From assembly GCF_000350225.1 (NCBI RefSeq), contig NW_005178845.1:41043-105042 (forward strand): 64,000 nt of DNA. The letters run 5' to 3'. Both the position numbers and the translations under genes were made by a program. Every line of letters starts with the position of its first letter. Position 1 is the first letter of the stretch. Origin of the DNA: Chondrus crispus (lineage: Eukaryota > Rhodophyta > Florideophyceae > Gigartinales > Gigartinaceae). Below, in pieces: positions 11,890 through 23,406 of this stretch. The notes below the pieces were generated by a model. That model had not been told where the DNA came from. It made no database searches and worked only from the letters and a program-made list of their open reading frames with translations.

Positions 11890-12565
11890 GCTCCTTAGTC
11901 GTTCCCCGCCTTCATCGCAACGAAGGAGGAGGGAAAAACTCGCTTCTGTGCCAACCGTCGCGCGCTGAACCACGTGATGAAAGGAGACAAGTGGCCGGTG
12001 CCTGAAAGGGAAGAAACATTCGGCGACTTTGAAGGAAGCAAAGTGCTCACTACCCAGGACCTGGTCTATGGCTATTGGAAAGTGCGGAGGGCTTCATCGC
12101 ACAAGAACAGACGACGTTTGTCTGTCGGTGCGAAACTTTCAATTTGAAGTGATGCTGTTTGGGCTTATGAACCCCTTTCAACATATGGAAGGATGGTGGA
12201 TGGCGTATTCAGAGACGTCCATTCGTCCAAATATATCCAGATGATGTGGTCAACGTTTCGGAGTTCCTGGACGCCCATGTTGACAAATTCCTCCAAGTGC
12301 TCGATCTGGTTGCTATTAGTGGGTTAAAGTTGATGGTCGCAAATTGGTCATACGCACAATCACAGACCAGGTTACTGGGACACGTCATCGGAAAAAAGGA
12401 GGTCAATGTGGATCCAAAGAAAACATCGATCATTTCCTATACCGCCGAACGGCGTATCAAGCCGAAGTTACGTTCTTGGGCCAGCGGGGTACTCCGCCGG
12501 TTTACTCCTAAACTCACAGAAGTCTCGACATTGTTGCACGCTGCTATCTCTAACATGGTCTAATT
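11890..12565 (+). pseudogene. Ty3/gypsy reverse transcriptase relic
   Basis: RT blocks appear in order across frames: FPAFIATKEEGKTRFCANRR (fingers), KGDKWPVPEREE, TTQDLVYGYWKVR (palm, near 12050), FQFEVMLFGLMNP (near 12150), a degraded region where the YxDD box should be, then QTRLLGHVIGKKEVNVDP (thumb, near 12370). The YxDD box is not intact. Multiple frameshifts show that the element is dead. It acts, when intact, to copy element RNA into DNA in the cytoplasmic particle. Confidence 0.85.
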
Positions 12566-12581
12566 CGCATTTACGGAAGAG

Positions 12582-13060
12582 ATGCTAGCCTATTTTGAAG
12601 AGCCTAAGCGCAGAGTGACGTCCCCTCTGCTGTTGGCGCTCCCGAACTTTGACGAGCCCTTCGTGCTCGAGACAGACGCATCCAAAGTTTCCATGGGAGC
12701 GTTTCTCACTCATAAAAACGAAGAAGGAAGTTCAACCCGAACAGTACGCCAGCAGAACCATGACGGAGACTGAGAAAGTTTACTCCACCTGCCAGAAAGA
12801 AGCGTTAGCGGTGATCTTCGATTCGCTCTAAAAAATTGTTATGTCTATTTGCTCTCAAGGAAACACTCAAGCTGATTACGGATCACCAAGCACTTCAGAG
12901 TGCGTTCAAAATGAAAGAAATCCACAGTATACTTGCCCGTTGGTAGGATTTCCTGGCGGAGTACGAATTGGAGATTCTGTACCGCCCGGCGCAAAGTATT
13001 GTGCCCTTGACTTGCTCTTGCGACTTCGAGAGGATAAAGAGTGTCGCGAAGAGGATGAGG
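12582..13060 (+). pseudogene. Gypsy RNase H relic
   Basis: The first part reads FDEPFVLETDASKVSMGAFL, the first catalytic Asp block of Ty3/gypsy RNase H. The next frame gives QYASRTMTETEKVYSTCQKE and AVIF. Later text across frames corresponds to the LITDHQAL and WxDFLAEYE…YRPA blocks. The domain order RT-RNase H-integrase is conserved and collinear. Frameshifts lie near 12720 and 12840. Confidence 0.85.
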
Positions 13061-13289
13061 GATACCTAGTATGTGCCGACTTTAAGGACAGAGACAAGCT
13101 GGACGATATGGAACCTTACCTTCAGGGCACGAACCGTTCCCTCGAAGGTGAAGAAATGGTTGAGCAGGATGTTCCCCAGAGGTGCAGAACCAAGAAGAAC
13201 TCTAGTCGGTTTCTTTCCTGGAACGAGGAGATCTTTCGCCGCACAAGAATTGGATCAGAACAGTCCCCTCTTAGGAGACTCGCCCGCAG

Positions 13290-14110
13290 ATTTTGCGGTC
13301 GCTTCATGACGACTTTGGTCACTGGGATGCTATAGCTAGGAAGCTCCTCGTCTTTGATAGGTACTGGTGGCCTGCAGTTCATAGCAATATCTACGTCGAC
13401 ATCCGTGATTTCGAAGGCTGCCAAAAGGCTGCCCCCATCCATACATACAAGAACACGTCACTAAAAACAATCTCTCAGCCCTTTGAGACGTTTTCGATTG
13501 ACGTCGCCGGCCTCCTACCCAAGACGAAGAACGGAAAACGTTACATCTTGATTGCAGTCGATCAACTAATGGGCTGGTACCTGGTACCGGGAACGCTACG
13601 GCAGCAGAAGTTGTCAAGTCTGTTGAAGAAGAGATACTCCACTCGTTTAGTCCCCCTCGTATTATCGTTTCGGATAATGTAACATGTCTCAGCGCCACAG
13701 CGTTGATGAACTTCATTTCATGGCAGGGATTTGCTTGGATATCTTTCCTCGCTTACGCTCCGATGTCCAACGGAAAATCTGAGCGATTGGTCAGAACCAT
13801 CAAGCGTTCGATTTGGAAACACTATTTGGACTGGTTGCCGCTGGCTCCAAAATGTGAATCCGTGCCGACGCAGATTCTCTGCGGGCACCGGCGGCGCCGA
13901 CTTTCGGACGGGTCCTCCCCGTTCGAGCTCATGAATGGAGTGAATCCGCACTAGCAACCCCAGACCGAACCCAACCCAATCCCGCGGGGAGGCATTCAGG
14001 AGCGCTACTTTAAACTGTTAGCGCCTCTCGTGCCCGCAAGTAACGGGGACTGCTAAAAAGGCGGAGAGAAATCGCAAGAGGATAACGGTTATTTGGCAGC
14101 GCCAGTTCAG
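13290..14110 (+). pseudogene. Gypsy integrase relic with a readable D-D-E triad
   Basis: The frame from 13293 has an HHCC-type zinc region (GHWD…DRYWWP…EGCQKA) in which the first Cys position reads Phe. The core follows: FETFSIDVAGLLPK, with the first catalytic Asp at about 13500. After one frameshift SDN gives the second Asp (13673), and NGKSERLVRTIKRSI gives the Glu at about 13781, so 35 residues separate D and E as in Ty3/gypsy integrases. SPFELMNG and a degraded ERYF block close the domain. It is broken by frameshift and stops. Confidence 0.88.
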
Positions 14111-14408
14111 CGTAAGAAATCAGTTTCCGGTCTCCTGAGAACAGCATTTGACGAACAACCGGAGTGGCCTCAAGAGGAGACGAATTACAAGGGAACCTGC
14201 CGGTTAGTAACGGCTAAGCACTCGCGGTGCCCCCCTGTTTGGTCTAGTTTGCGCTGCAGTCGACGTGATATTCATGCACAGCGATTAATCCCCATTATTC
14301 AGACACCCGCACATCGTATGTTGATGTGATGCTTTCTGCTATTACCCCATGGACTGTCTTAGCGACGACTGAGAAGAACTACGGTAACTTAGCGTAACAA
14401 AAACAGAT

Positions 14409-14439
14409 ATTTTATTCACACTTAAATTGTGAATAAAAT
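14409..14439. terminator. Symmetric hairpin with AATAAA on both strands
   Basis: ATTTTATTCACA and TGTGAATAAAAT form perfect 12-bp arms around a 7-base loop, so each strand carries an AATAAA hexamer. It lies between the end of the plus-strand gypsy integrase and the minus-strand integrase-like ORF, which converge here. It could therefore serve as a bidirectional polyadenylation site. Confidence 0.55.
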
Positions 14440-14440
14440 T

Positions 14441-14848
14441 TCAGTGTTTGTTACTAGAGGAACACTTACGCAAGACGGCGCTCTGGCCATGTGACAGGGT
14501 AAGGCCACGATTACCTCTGCGAACCTTCTTCCGCCTCCTTTCCTTACCAGGACTCCTCTCGTCGCTTCTTTGCAGCCGAGACTTTTGGCGGACGACGAGT
14601 ACATCGTCAAAGTGCCGGAACTTGTTCGGACCGCCGGCGGGGCAACAAAAGCGGAGGGACCTGTCCGTGAGCCGCATACCATAAAGCTTGGCGCAGTTGC
14701 ATATTAACACCGGTTCCACTCGTGAATCTAGGCAGATAGCATGCTGAAGACTGTGAACGTCAATGACGCGGAGCCCGTAGACCCTCGCTTCCGCGCCTTC
14801 CGACAGGCGAGGTAACCAGCTGCTCCAGAACTCCTCCGCGACGTGCAT
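14441..14848 (-). pseudogene. Possible BEL/Pao-type integrase C-terminal tail
   Basis: The 135-codon minus-strand frame starts VAEEFWSSWLPRL, which resembles the EFWxRWLxEYLPxL block at the end of BEL/Pao-type integrases. In the frame before it, NPPPGESIEE recalls the block that precedes that motif. Later residues (MRLTDRSLRF, then a basic tail) fit the segment that ends those polyproteins. Upstream minus-strand sequence to about 15.8 kb may be older pol but is unreadable. The assignment rests on one motif and its surroundings. Confidence 0.35.
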
Positions 14849-14849
14849 G

Positions 14850-16185
14850 TGGAGCTAGACCTTTCTTCTATGGATTCCCCGGGTGGTGGGTTCACGTGAC
14901 CGAGCGATACGCTGCCGTGGAGACCGGCTCTAAGGGCCCTTTAGACATAGGTCAAGTGATGCATGCTTGGCGCGCAGTTGTTCCGGCTCTCGCATTCGGC
15001 CATCCATTCCGCTTCTGCTGTCCCGGCACGAACGGCATCACCTAGCAGGCATCGAGAGAGATATCATTGCTGACAGCAGACAGGGGGGCATAACATTGTG
15101 TTGTCTTGAGACGCTACCGGCCGGGACGTGCCAACGAATCTTGAAGCCAGGATTGAAGCGTTACGAGATATAACGTAGTTCGGTCGCTTTTGTTTGCCTC
15201 TATTTTGGCTGCCCCAGTTGGCAGTAGGCATAATAGCTTCCTCACGCGTCGAAGATTACTGGGCGAAGTCGTAATTGAAGCCCCTGTGGACCCGCTCGTC
15301 CGGTGATGGTACACGGTCGAAGTTCATCGGGTATAGCAGGATCACTTACTTCGCCTGGCTACCCTCACTCTGAAATCGTAATAGCAGCCTTCTATCGCTC
15401 TATCACGTCCATCAGAGCACGACATGTACTCGATGACCCATTCAGGGTCTCGGCAGCGGGTTTATTCGGTATTGTCGCAGTGGTCTTCGTTTAGGCCGAA
15501 TAAATAGCAGCGGTCGGATGTGAACCATTCTCGTATGTCTAGTCGAGCTGCCACGAAAGCAAGAACCTGGGGTCCAAACAGAAGACGTGCCCAGGCTGCA
15601 GTCACTGTCATCACTGTAGAACACAGGCACGGGTCCCAAGGGACTTGATGAGGAAAACCCCATCTTCTGCACTGATTCGGTGAGAAGCAGTGTCGTAGCA
15701 CCCCGCATATTTCCAGAGCCTTTACCAGTACCCGGCATTCCCTGGAGATCCAAATTTGGTGTAAGCACAGGTGCCACAATGTGACGGCATGTCTCAGACG
15801 TCTGGCCCATTCTCCCGCCACAGTCTTACGCCAAGCAGAGCCGTCTTTGTGCTTAGCGCGAAGCGGGTACCTTCCCGTCTGTAGGGGATCTAGCCATCTG
15901 CTTCGTCCAAGCCATTTACAGCACAGGGAGTACCGCGCGAAGGACCATAGAGCTCCAGTGCGCGGCTCGAAACGAAGGCAACTCGAAACGAAGGCGGCTC
16001 GAAAAGAAGGCGACGTGAAACCGGATCAGTGAAAAATGAAGGCGGCTATGGGCGACGACGACGACGAGTGAAGGAGACTCGGGTAAGATGAGAGGTGCCG
16101 TGGCAGGAGGGTACAGGGAGATCGGGAGAGAAAGTAGTGCTTGTATATTTTTGGACAGCAGCAGCACTATGCGCTGCGCTGGTGA
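14850..16185. other. Unassigned sequence inside the gypsy element
   Basis: Minus-strand frames of about 120 codons overlap at 15442-15821, and a 66-codon frame lies at 15114-15314. They could be degraded pol of the possible BEL/Pao insertion. At 15960-16020 there is a short array of GGC(A/G)(A/G)CTCGAAACGAA-like words (about 15-18 bp each). No confident gene. Confidence 0.4.
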
Positions 16186-16189
16186 GAAG

Positions 16190-16560
16190 GTCATGTGAAG
16201 AGATTTTTAGTGAGAATTTCATTTCAGTGTAGTGGTAGATCTTATCAAAATTTTAAGGAATGCGTCGGGGACGTTTTTTGAGACACATCGCCAGGGGAAC
16301 TGAAGGACGCTTCTGGAGGGAGGGTGGGGGACCTCAAAAAGGAGGGTCGGAAACTCTTCCGGGGGAAGCACCCCAACCCCTTTTCCACATCCAACAACGA
16401 TATTTCGAAGCTTCTTTTCGGAAGGCCCTGCATCATTCTTCCACGAAACTGCATCTACTGTACGTACCGGTACTTATATTCACTCTAAACTATGATGGGC
16501 GGTTTTCTTCATGTTCGTAATAAAGAGATTAATTTGGAGACGCCTCCGTGTCCTAATCTC
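16190..16560 (+). repeat. Right LTR-like repeat with polyadenylation signal
   Basis: 16190-16399 is the partner of the block at 9661-9871. Beyond the aligned part lies AATAAA at 16519-16524. It is immediately followed by an 8-bp inverted pair, AGAGATTA/TAATCTCT (about 16524-16562), consistent with the R/U5 part of an LTR. Confidence 0.55.
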
Positions 16561-16953
16561 TAAGACCTTGTGAACTGTGACTGTTGTGGCAAGGGAGTAC
16601 GTCTTCACACTAAATTTCAATCAACGTTTTCATTAACGTCGCGATTCATTCACGTTCTGTGCACGAAACACCGTTTGACGAACTGTTTCCTACCCGAACC
16701 ACAAATTTCAACGCATATACTGAACAGGACACTCATGTCCCTACCATCATTCAATACTAATATGCATTCTGTAAGGCGCGTCACCGGAGTTGTGATAGTC
16801 ACACGCGGGAAGAGAGATAGTAGAGTGCCGCAGATAATATAAATGGAAAAGAGGAAAAACAGCAACGATAAATATCTAATTGAGGAACTAATAAGACAAA
16901 GCAACTTTGATCCAGGTGACCGAGGCTAGAAAGGAGGTAGTGTAGTTCGAGTA

Positions 16954-17250
16954 ATGGGGCAGCTAAGAACTGGGGTGATTGCGGTCCGTCCTATTCCCCC
17001 AGCTTGGGGATGTCAGCTAATTGTATGCGGACAACTTAAGCGCATCCATGCCTCTTTAAAATCCACTTTCAACTATATCCCTACCTGTGCATGTCAGTTA
17101 CTTTTATGTGGACAACTTGACCGCATCCACGCCTCTGTAAAATCAGCTTTCAACAATATCTCTAGCTGGGAATGTCCGTTACTGTTATGTCGACAACTTT
17201 ACCGCAATCAACGCGTCTTTAGAAACAGCTCTCAGCTACATTACAACTAG
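16954..17250 (+). CDS. Hypothetical ORF made of 27-residue repeats
   Basis: 98 codons, of which residues of about 19-98 are the three repeats described for the tandem array. Each repeat has conserved Cys, Gln-Leu, Arg-Ile-His and Lys-Ser positions. There is no signal peptide or known domain. No promoter or neighbouring gene supports expression, so the frame may be a by-product of the repeat period. Confidence 0.2.
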   Translation: MGQLRTGVIAVRPIPPAWGCQLIVCGQLKRIHASLKSTFNYIPTCACQLLLCGQLDRIHASVKSAFNNISSWECPLLLCRQLYRNQRVFRNSSQLHYN

Positions 17251-17253
17251 AAA
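17011..17253 (+). repeat. 81-bp tandem repeat, three copies, open in one frame
   Basis: The word TGTCAG (or TGTCCG/TGTTAG) recurs at 17011, 17092, 17173 and 17254, so three 81-bp units lie head to tail. 81 bp is 27 codons. The plus-strand frame 16954-17250 stays open and encodes repeats of CQL(I/L)(V/L)CGQLxRIHAS followed by (L/V)KS(T/A)FN. Copies differ mostly by single substitutions, with the third most diverged. I do not recognise the unit. It may be a coding minisatellite or simply a multiple-of-three non-coding array. Confidence 0.8.
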
Positions 17254-17955
17254 TGTTAGCTCAGGAGACTAGCCTGATAACTCAGAAACTGCACATACTA
17301 TGACATGCTTTGATTTTTATTCTGTCTCGTACCTCACTAATAACGGCGATTACAGATAAAGGTATTCAGTGATTCTGCGATAAGAGAACACGCTAAGAGA
17401 ACAACTTCAATAAGAGTGACGTTGCAGCGCGGTTTGGGGGGTGTATGCGTTGTGGTTATCTCTGCGTGTGGTCTCGTTGCCGGAGAGTGGAAATTGAACA
17501 GCTAGTCTTGTAGCACGAAGATGCGCCGAGAGACGCAGCGGGGTGGGCTTCGGTCCACTCCTTCACCGGTAGGACAAGTTAGAGAGGCGTGTAGCTTCGT
17601 GGGTGTCGTGTTTCTGCTTTTTGCTGAAGATCCTTTCCTGTTCCTCTCTCCCTTCATCTCCGTAAGACAGTGGCATCCATCATCCAATCTACAGTGGTTG
17701 GGGGTCTGACAGAGTCGGCAACAGTGAGAAGGAGTCACCAAAGGTTGCGGTTGTACATCAGTAGGTCGCATCTGTGCTGGACACTTATACCAGGCTGCAC
17801 ACTCGTGCGGTGTACGCAAGGACAATGCAGGTGAGTGGGTGCGCGAAATGACGATGGAGAGTCGGACGAGCCTCACCAACAAAGAGGGTCTAAAACACAT
17901 CTCCAATTCGGGAACCACGAAATTTTTTCGAAAAACAAGAATGTTAAAATCTCTG

Positions 17956-19060
17956 TTAAGAGAATACCAAACTAATAAGTAGGCAAGATCCAGCCATGGG
18001 GCTAATGAATGTACAGTCATTCCGTGATAAGCGGAACCAGGACGAGAGAAACCAAATGGTTCCACTTAACGGGGTGTTCCGTTTATCAAAGTATATCACA
18101 TCGAGCTCTCTCAAGCAATCGTTCCAAACTTTCATAGTTGTATTTAAAAAATCGATGGTAGTTTGCTGCATAGACCGCGTACAGTGCAGACGTACAGCTG
18201 CCTGTATTTTTCGTATAGCCCGCACAAAATCAGCACCTCCCTCACCCGTGGCTTTCTTCGATGCGCTTCGTAAATGCTAGCACCCTGAGCTGCTCGTTTG
18301 CGGTTGGCAGTTCCACGCTGCCATCCACACTCTCATCACGGCTAATATATCTCTCTGGGGACTTGATCAGAAATATTTTCATCCTTCCAATGCCCTGTGG
18401 ACTCATCATTCCCATCAGCATTAAGTAAGTCTGCAATACAATTGTCGCCTCCAACCGGTATTAATTCCTCGATTTGCCGCTCAATTACTTGCACTACACC
18501 GCTTTCTCCTTCAAACAAATCCATTATTTACTCGGTTTCAATTAATCCTGTATGACTGCAACAATTTTTAAAAACATCCGACTGCAAATCCTCCCAACAT
18601 TTCTTCAACTATCGCATTTCCATTGAGAAATTGATTTTTCAATTGATTTGCATGTGTACCCATGTTGGCAAGCGCCAAAACCATTTGTAGACTTCTGTAT
18701 CGAACTTTGAGAGCTGCAATGATGCCTGCATCAAGATGCTGAAGTTTAGAAGTGCATGCACAAACTGCAGTTTGGTGGCAAATAAACGACCCTCACATTA
18801 GAATGGGATGTTAAGTTACTTTCAGTCTCATGTGCCGCGCAGGTGTCATTTATCAACACAGCGTTCTTCCCCAGAATCTTTTTGGTATACATCTGAAACA
18901 GCAGTAGCCAATCATTAACACGAGATCCGCGAAAAGAGGGCACAAAGTGTAGGAATACAGAATGCTCGCAGAAACTGCGCGTGGCACCGATTCCACTTCT
19001 GTATTTTTGATGATGTAGAACTCACTCCTTCCGGGATGAAACGAAGAATCGTAGCTACTG
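17956..19060 (-). pseudogene. pogo/Tigger-like (DDE_1) transposase relic
   Basis: On the minus strand 18943-18746 reads VLINDTCAAHE, then NVRVVYLPPNCS. This is the second catalytic-Asp block of DDE_1/CENP-B-type transposases (usually D-N-x-x-x-H … YLPPN). In the next frame it continues as QHLDAGIIAALKVRYRSLQ, the family's QPLDxGIIxxxKxxYR block. Farther on, VRAIRKIQAAVRL could be the C-terminal part. Many stops and frameshifts are present. The N-terminal HTH is not readable; the region beyond 19.1 kb belongs to another element on the plus strand. Confidence 0.75.
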
Positions 19061-19489
19061 GTTGAGTGAGCTGCATTCGGCCCGACCGAGACTTGCCTCA
19101 AATCTGGCGTGAGACGCTATGTAACGGACAAAATGGCCGCCATTAGAATTATTCGAAATTTTGTTTTTGCGAATATGATAACTGAATTGCTCCAAGTGAG
19201 AGCCGTTGCACATGTTCATTGTCATCGGTCACATTCCCGGTGCTCCTTCCGTCCAGATTTTGGAGGAAGCGGCCCGCGGCTCCCTGGTCCCCAACTCCCG
19301 GGCCAAATCCATCTTGCTGGCAGTATCGCCTCTAGTCTACAATTTCTCATTTATTGTGCTGTTGTGATTGCGTGATTCTACGGCCACTATCGTAACGCTC
19401 TTGGTCAAGCTCAAGGCCATGTTCGATTGTTCCCACAAACAACAGGCGTGCGGTTTCCCGTGGGAATGGCTCGCGTTGCCCAACTTGCC

Positions 19490-22400
19490 TTTGCAAAGGC
19501 CCAAAAACGGCAAGAGGAAGACCTCGAAAAGAGCCGCAGAGACCTAAAATAACAGCTGCAAAGGCAGCGCTGCAGAAATTATCTGAGCATTGGCTCGGTA
19601 GAGCAGATGATGAGAGGTTCAAACCTCCATCTGGAAGAGCTGCAAGAGCCACAAATCTGCTTTCCATTTTTGGTTTGCCGAGGCATTGCCAGAATCTAAT
19701 TCCAAATCGCAATAGAAGAGAACGTAGCTCTCTCCGAGCTTACAACCGACGAGAAAAAGGTCTTGCACACTTTCATCGCAAGAAGTTTGTATTCTATCTG
19801 GGAGTTACTGTTGCCCTTATGCCCTGAGCCACTTTACATATTATTCAAAGATGACATCTGTGAAGGATCATTGATATCAGGTTCTGTTTTCAACGGCATG
19901 AAGGCCTCCAAGAAAGGCAGTATTGATTGAAGAAAATTGCAAGGCCTGTTATGCCCCTCATTCACAGTGAAAGAATTAGAGCAGCATATGAGAACTGGAG
20001 CACCAATGGACAAATCTTCGAATGAAACGGGTCTTGAGGAGGAGTGTGGAAGTGGGGGCGATTACTCAAATAGTGAAGCAGCGGATGTTATCGAATCCGA
20101 AAATGGGAACAAAGGCAGCATTAATGCAGGGTACAGATGTAAGGTAGATGGCTGCTTGCTACAGGGACATGACGAGGATACATCCGGAGAGGGAAGTGCT
20201 CGGGCGCATAAAATTTTCAAGTGTAAAGCCTCTGTGCACCTGTACTGCTGTGAGAAGATACTCGGAATTGTATGTAACGACTCCGATGACCCTCTGCCTC
20301 GCTCAATGTGTACCGTAGATGAGGCACAGCAAGACGTTCCCAAAACAAACAACCGGCACATTGCATCTCAGGGCGAGGGAACTGGAACGGCAACAATAAG
20401 AAACGGGAGATATTCCTCAAAAGCTTTCTTGTGCAAGAAGTGGGTGTGTGTGTCGAACGTTTACGGGAGCCAGAAAAGACTGGTCAATATTGTTGTGTAA
20501 TGATCAGATTCCCCAGGCTCTTCGTACTACAAGGAGAGTGAATGATGACACCGTTAGAACGGTATTGCGTTTCAAATTCTCACCAGACAATAAACAGCTT
20601 TTTTCATGGGGCACGAAACGATTGAAGTTGATCGAATTTTTGTTGACTTTCCGTCTGTTCCTCGCCAAAAGACGGCGGTAAAGATGTACCGCGATTACAA
20701 ACAAATGCTCCGAGCAACACCCAGCACTATAGAAGATAACAACGCAAGTACGGATAATTGTATCTCTCGAACAACCTTCTTCGACATTGTTATGGGAGTA
20801 ACTAGTGATCAGCAAAAGAGAAAGTCTGCTGTAGATCACGTGCACGGGGCATTAGCATATAATAATCAAAATGTCGCAAGAAACATTCTCCCAAAGGAGG
20901 TTCAAACAACGGGGAGGACTGATGTATTAGGGAGACAGATCGATGCTACAGAACAGTTTTTGAAGTTCGTATATCTGGAACATATCGCAAGCGACAATGA
21001 CATATTTCATGATCCGAACCTAGCTCTACCTGAGCAGGTAGCTGGTGATAGCAGCTCAATGCCACCCGAGAGTCGCATTGCAGCACGTGTCTTACTCCTT
21101 TTCAAGTCATAAAAGAGATCAAGCATGTAGCAGATGCAGAGAGGGCTGACGTTTTGGAGGCATCGGAGGAAATCAAGAATAAAGTTGTACCGTATATGGC
21201 TCATCAACAGCGCTTCCACAATCAAGAGAGTACAACTGGGAAGCTGTTTGAAAAAACTAAAAGCTCACAGCACGGGGTCAAAAGCCATAATACTGATGGA
21301 CTACAAAATGAAATTTGAAGCAATCAGGTTCCTTGAGAATAGGACCGAGTTCTTTGGGAAGAGCACTTCTTGGCATGGACCTGTTTTATTTCATACTATC
21401 GAGTCTTCACTTTCTCAAAACGATAGGGACACAACACACGCAATGGATCAGTGGAAAGGTCGATGCATACTTTAGTCTTCTACCATATTCTCAGAAATGA
21501 TATGGCGCAGGATTGTGCTTCTGTTTACTCCTTTTTGCTATATTGGCCAGGTTTCGAGAAGAGCTCCCTTCTGTCAGGAGCTTTTACGTACTTTCCGACA
21601 ATGCCAAGTGCTATCAAAACGATTTGCTCCCAGTTTTTGTTCCCTTCATTGCAGGTCATCACTCGCTGATCATGGAAGGGCTTGTCCACGCAGAGACGCA
21701 AAGAGGCAAAAACCTCGTGGACGCACATTTTGCACTGGCAATGATGCACATAAATCGTTATTGAAATGAAACCAGATCTGACGTCACTACTCCGAGGGAT
21801 ATTGAGCATGCTTTGAATGGAATAAATGGCGTAACAAACTGTAGGGCTGAAATGGTACAAATTTGCCGTAACCACCCAATATGTTGAAATAGATTACAGC
21901 ACAAAACAAGTGCCTTGCTCCCCTCGGACGTACCACTGAAATAGTGTACTCTGAGTGGAACAATGACGCTACGTTGGAGGAAAAGTGGCACACTATCCAA
22001 TCGGTACTGCAAAACATGTATCGTATCATCGTACTCGTGCGCACTTAAGGAAGCCGGTGTGTCACAAACACATGATAGCTTGACGGGTCGTTCTATTGTT
22101 GAAAAAGAGGAAACGCCTTAGAGTGAACATAATCAGAAGGATGAAATAACAATCACAAAAACCTTTGCCGAGAATCCAACCAATCCCGAAACCACACCTT
22201 CAGATGTCGCGTACCGTAGCATAGTGACTGGAATAACTGTATGGGTCAGGGCGAGGCTGCGAAGACCAATGCGCAAAAGAAAGGGGAAGAAAAATATTAC
22301 ACTTGACGACTTAACTACCGAGTTGTACGGAGTTGGTCGCAACAGGAGAACAGCGTGGCCAAGAAGAACAGCAGCCAAAACTCGCCAAGGATGTGATATT

Positions 22401-23135
22401 TTGCTATGAAATATGTGCGAAGTTATATAAGCGCACCGAGGCATTCCAGGAGCACATGTCTCTCTGTCAGATACCGCAGCTGTCCTAGTCAGTACGTGAT
22501 AGAGCAATTCGAATGGCCACTGGCCCTGCTGATGATTGGTATTCACAGTGCACCAATATAAACGACAAAAGACAAACACCGAGCTGTGTTGTTGATGAAT
22601 ATATCTGATATGGCAAAGCTATCACCGGCGTAGAGCATTGGATGGGCAAATCGCCTCGGCTACGGAAAGACTCTGGGAAAGAATACTATCGAACGATTTG
22701 TCGTAGACTTGAAGGGTTGGTTTGAAGAAGGGAGAGTTGATAAAGGGAAGAAAATGAGAACCAGCCGAATGCGAGAGAGACTGCAGAAGAAGTACCCAGG
22801 AAGATAAATACCTTCGGAGCAATCGAGTATTGCGTTCATATGACAGGAATTTAGGAAGATCAAAGAGTCGAATTGCCTTGCTGTGGAGGGAGTTGATTCA
22901 AACCCAAGACCAAAGCGGTATTTCATTCCGAAAATGTATTACGATTCATTGAATGCAATTCTTTTGTCAAATCCATCGTTAATGCCTCGGGAGGGGCGGG
23001 CTGCACAACTTAAGCCTCTTTCCATAACGGAAGGGGACCTTCCTCCGGATTTCCTGGAAGAAAGGAGCATCAACTCCATTGTTTCTTCCCTCAAAGGCCG
23101 CCGCCAAAAAGGGAGAGCTTTGATCAATTCATGAT
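19490..23135 (+). pseudogene. Broken AT-hook / DDE-like / zinc-finger gene, uncharacterised family
   Basis: Collinear plus-strand blocks, split by frameshifts and in-frame stops, read as one long protein. At 19501-19825 an N-terminal basic part includes the AT-hook RGRPRK (about 19513-19530). 19715-20500 is a Cys/His-rich part (VHLYCCEKILG). 20450-20630 contains QLFSWGTKRLKL. 20606-21112 contains a Ser/Thr-start helical region (SRTTFFDIVMGVTSDQQKRK). Then follow IILMDYKMKFE (Asp 21299), SDNAKCYQND (Asp 21597) and AETQRGKNLVDAHFA (Glu 21693). A finger-like C-x3-C…H-x3-C lies at 22402-22470. The C-terminal block at 22650-23131 ends in LPPDFLEERSINSIVSSLK. The three acidic residues sit at DDE-like spacing (31 residues between D2 and E). 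I recall similar unnamed proteins in invertebrates and algae. The transposase role is inference. Confidence 0.6.
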
Positions 23136-23406
23136 GTCATGTTGAAATCAACAGAGGCTATATTCGATGGGGCGATATACTAAATCATAAAATTTTCAAT
23201 ACTTCTTCTAACGGCCTTTCCCGCAAATATGGCTAATTTTTGGTTGGCAACTACCTCGTTCTTGTTTAATGCAATGCAAATTAGAGACTATTACTGTACA
23301 GGGCTGATGTATAACTATCAAGGGATACCATTTTTGTAGCATAAGGAAGTTCGCCCAAATTTCTGATGTGATTTTCGTTCACCCATCCGCCGCCTTTTTG
23401 AGCCCC

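Noticed and set aside
20062-20361. Minus-strand 99-codon ORF
   Set aside because: Antisense of the Cys/His-rich block of the DDE-like gene, which has collinear partners on the plus strand.
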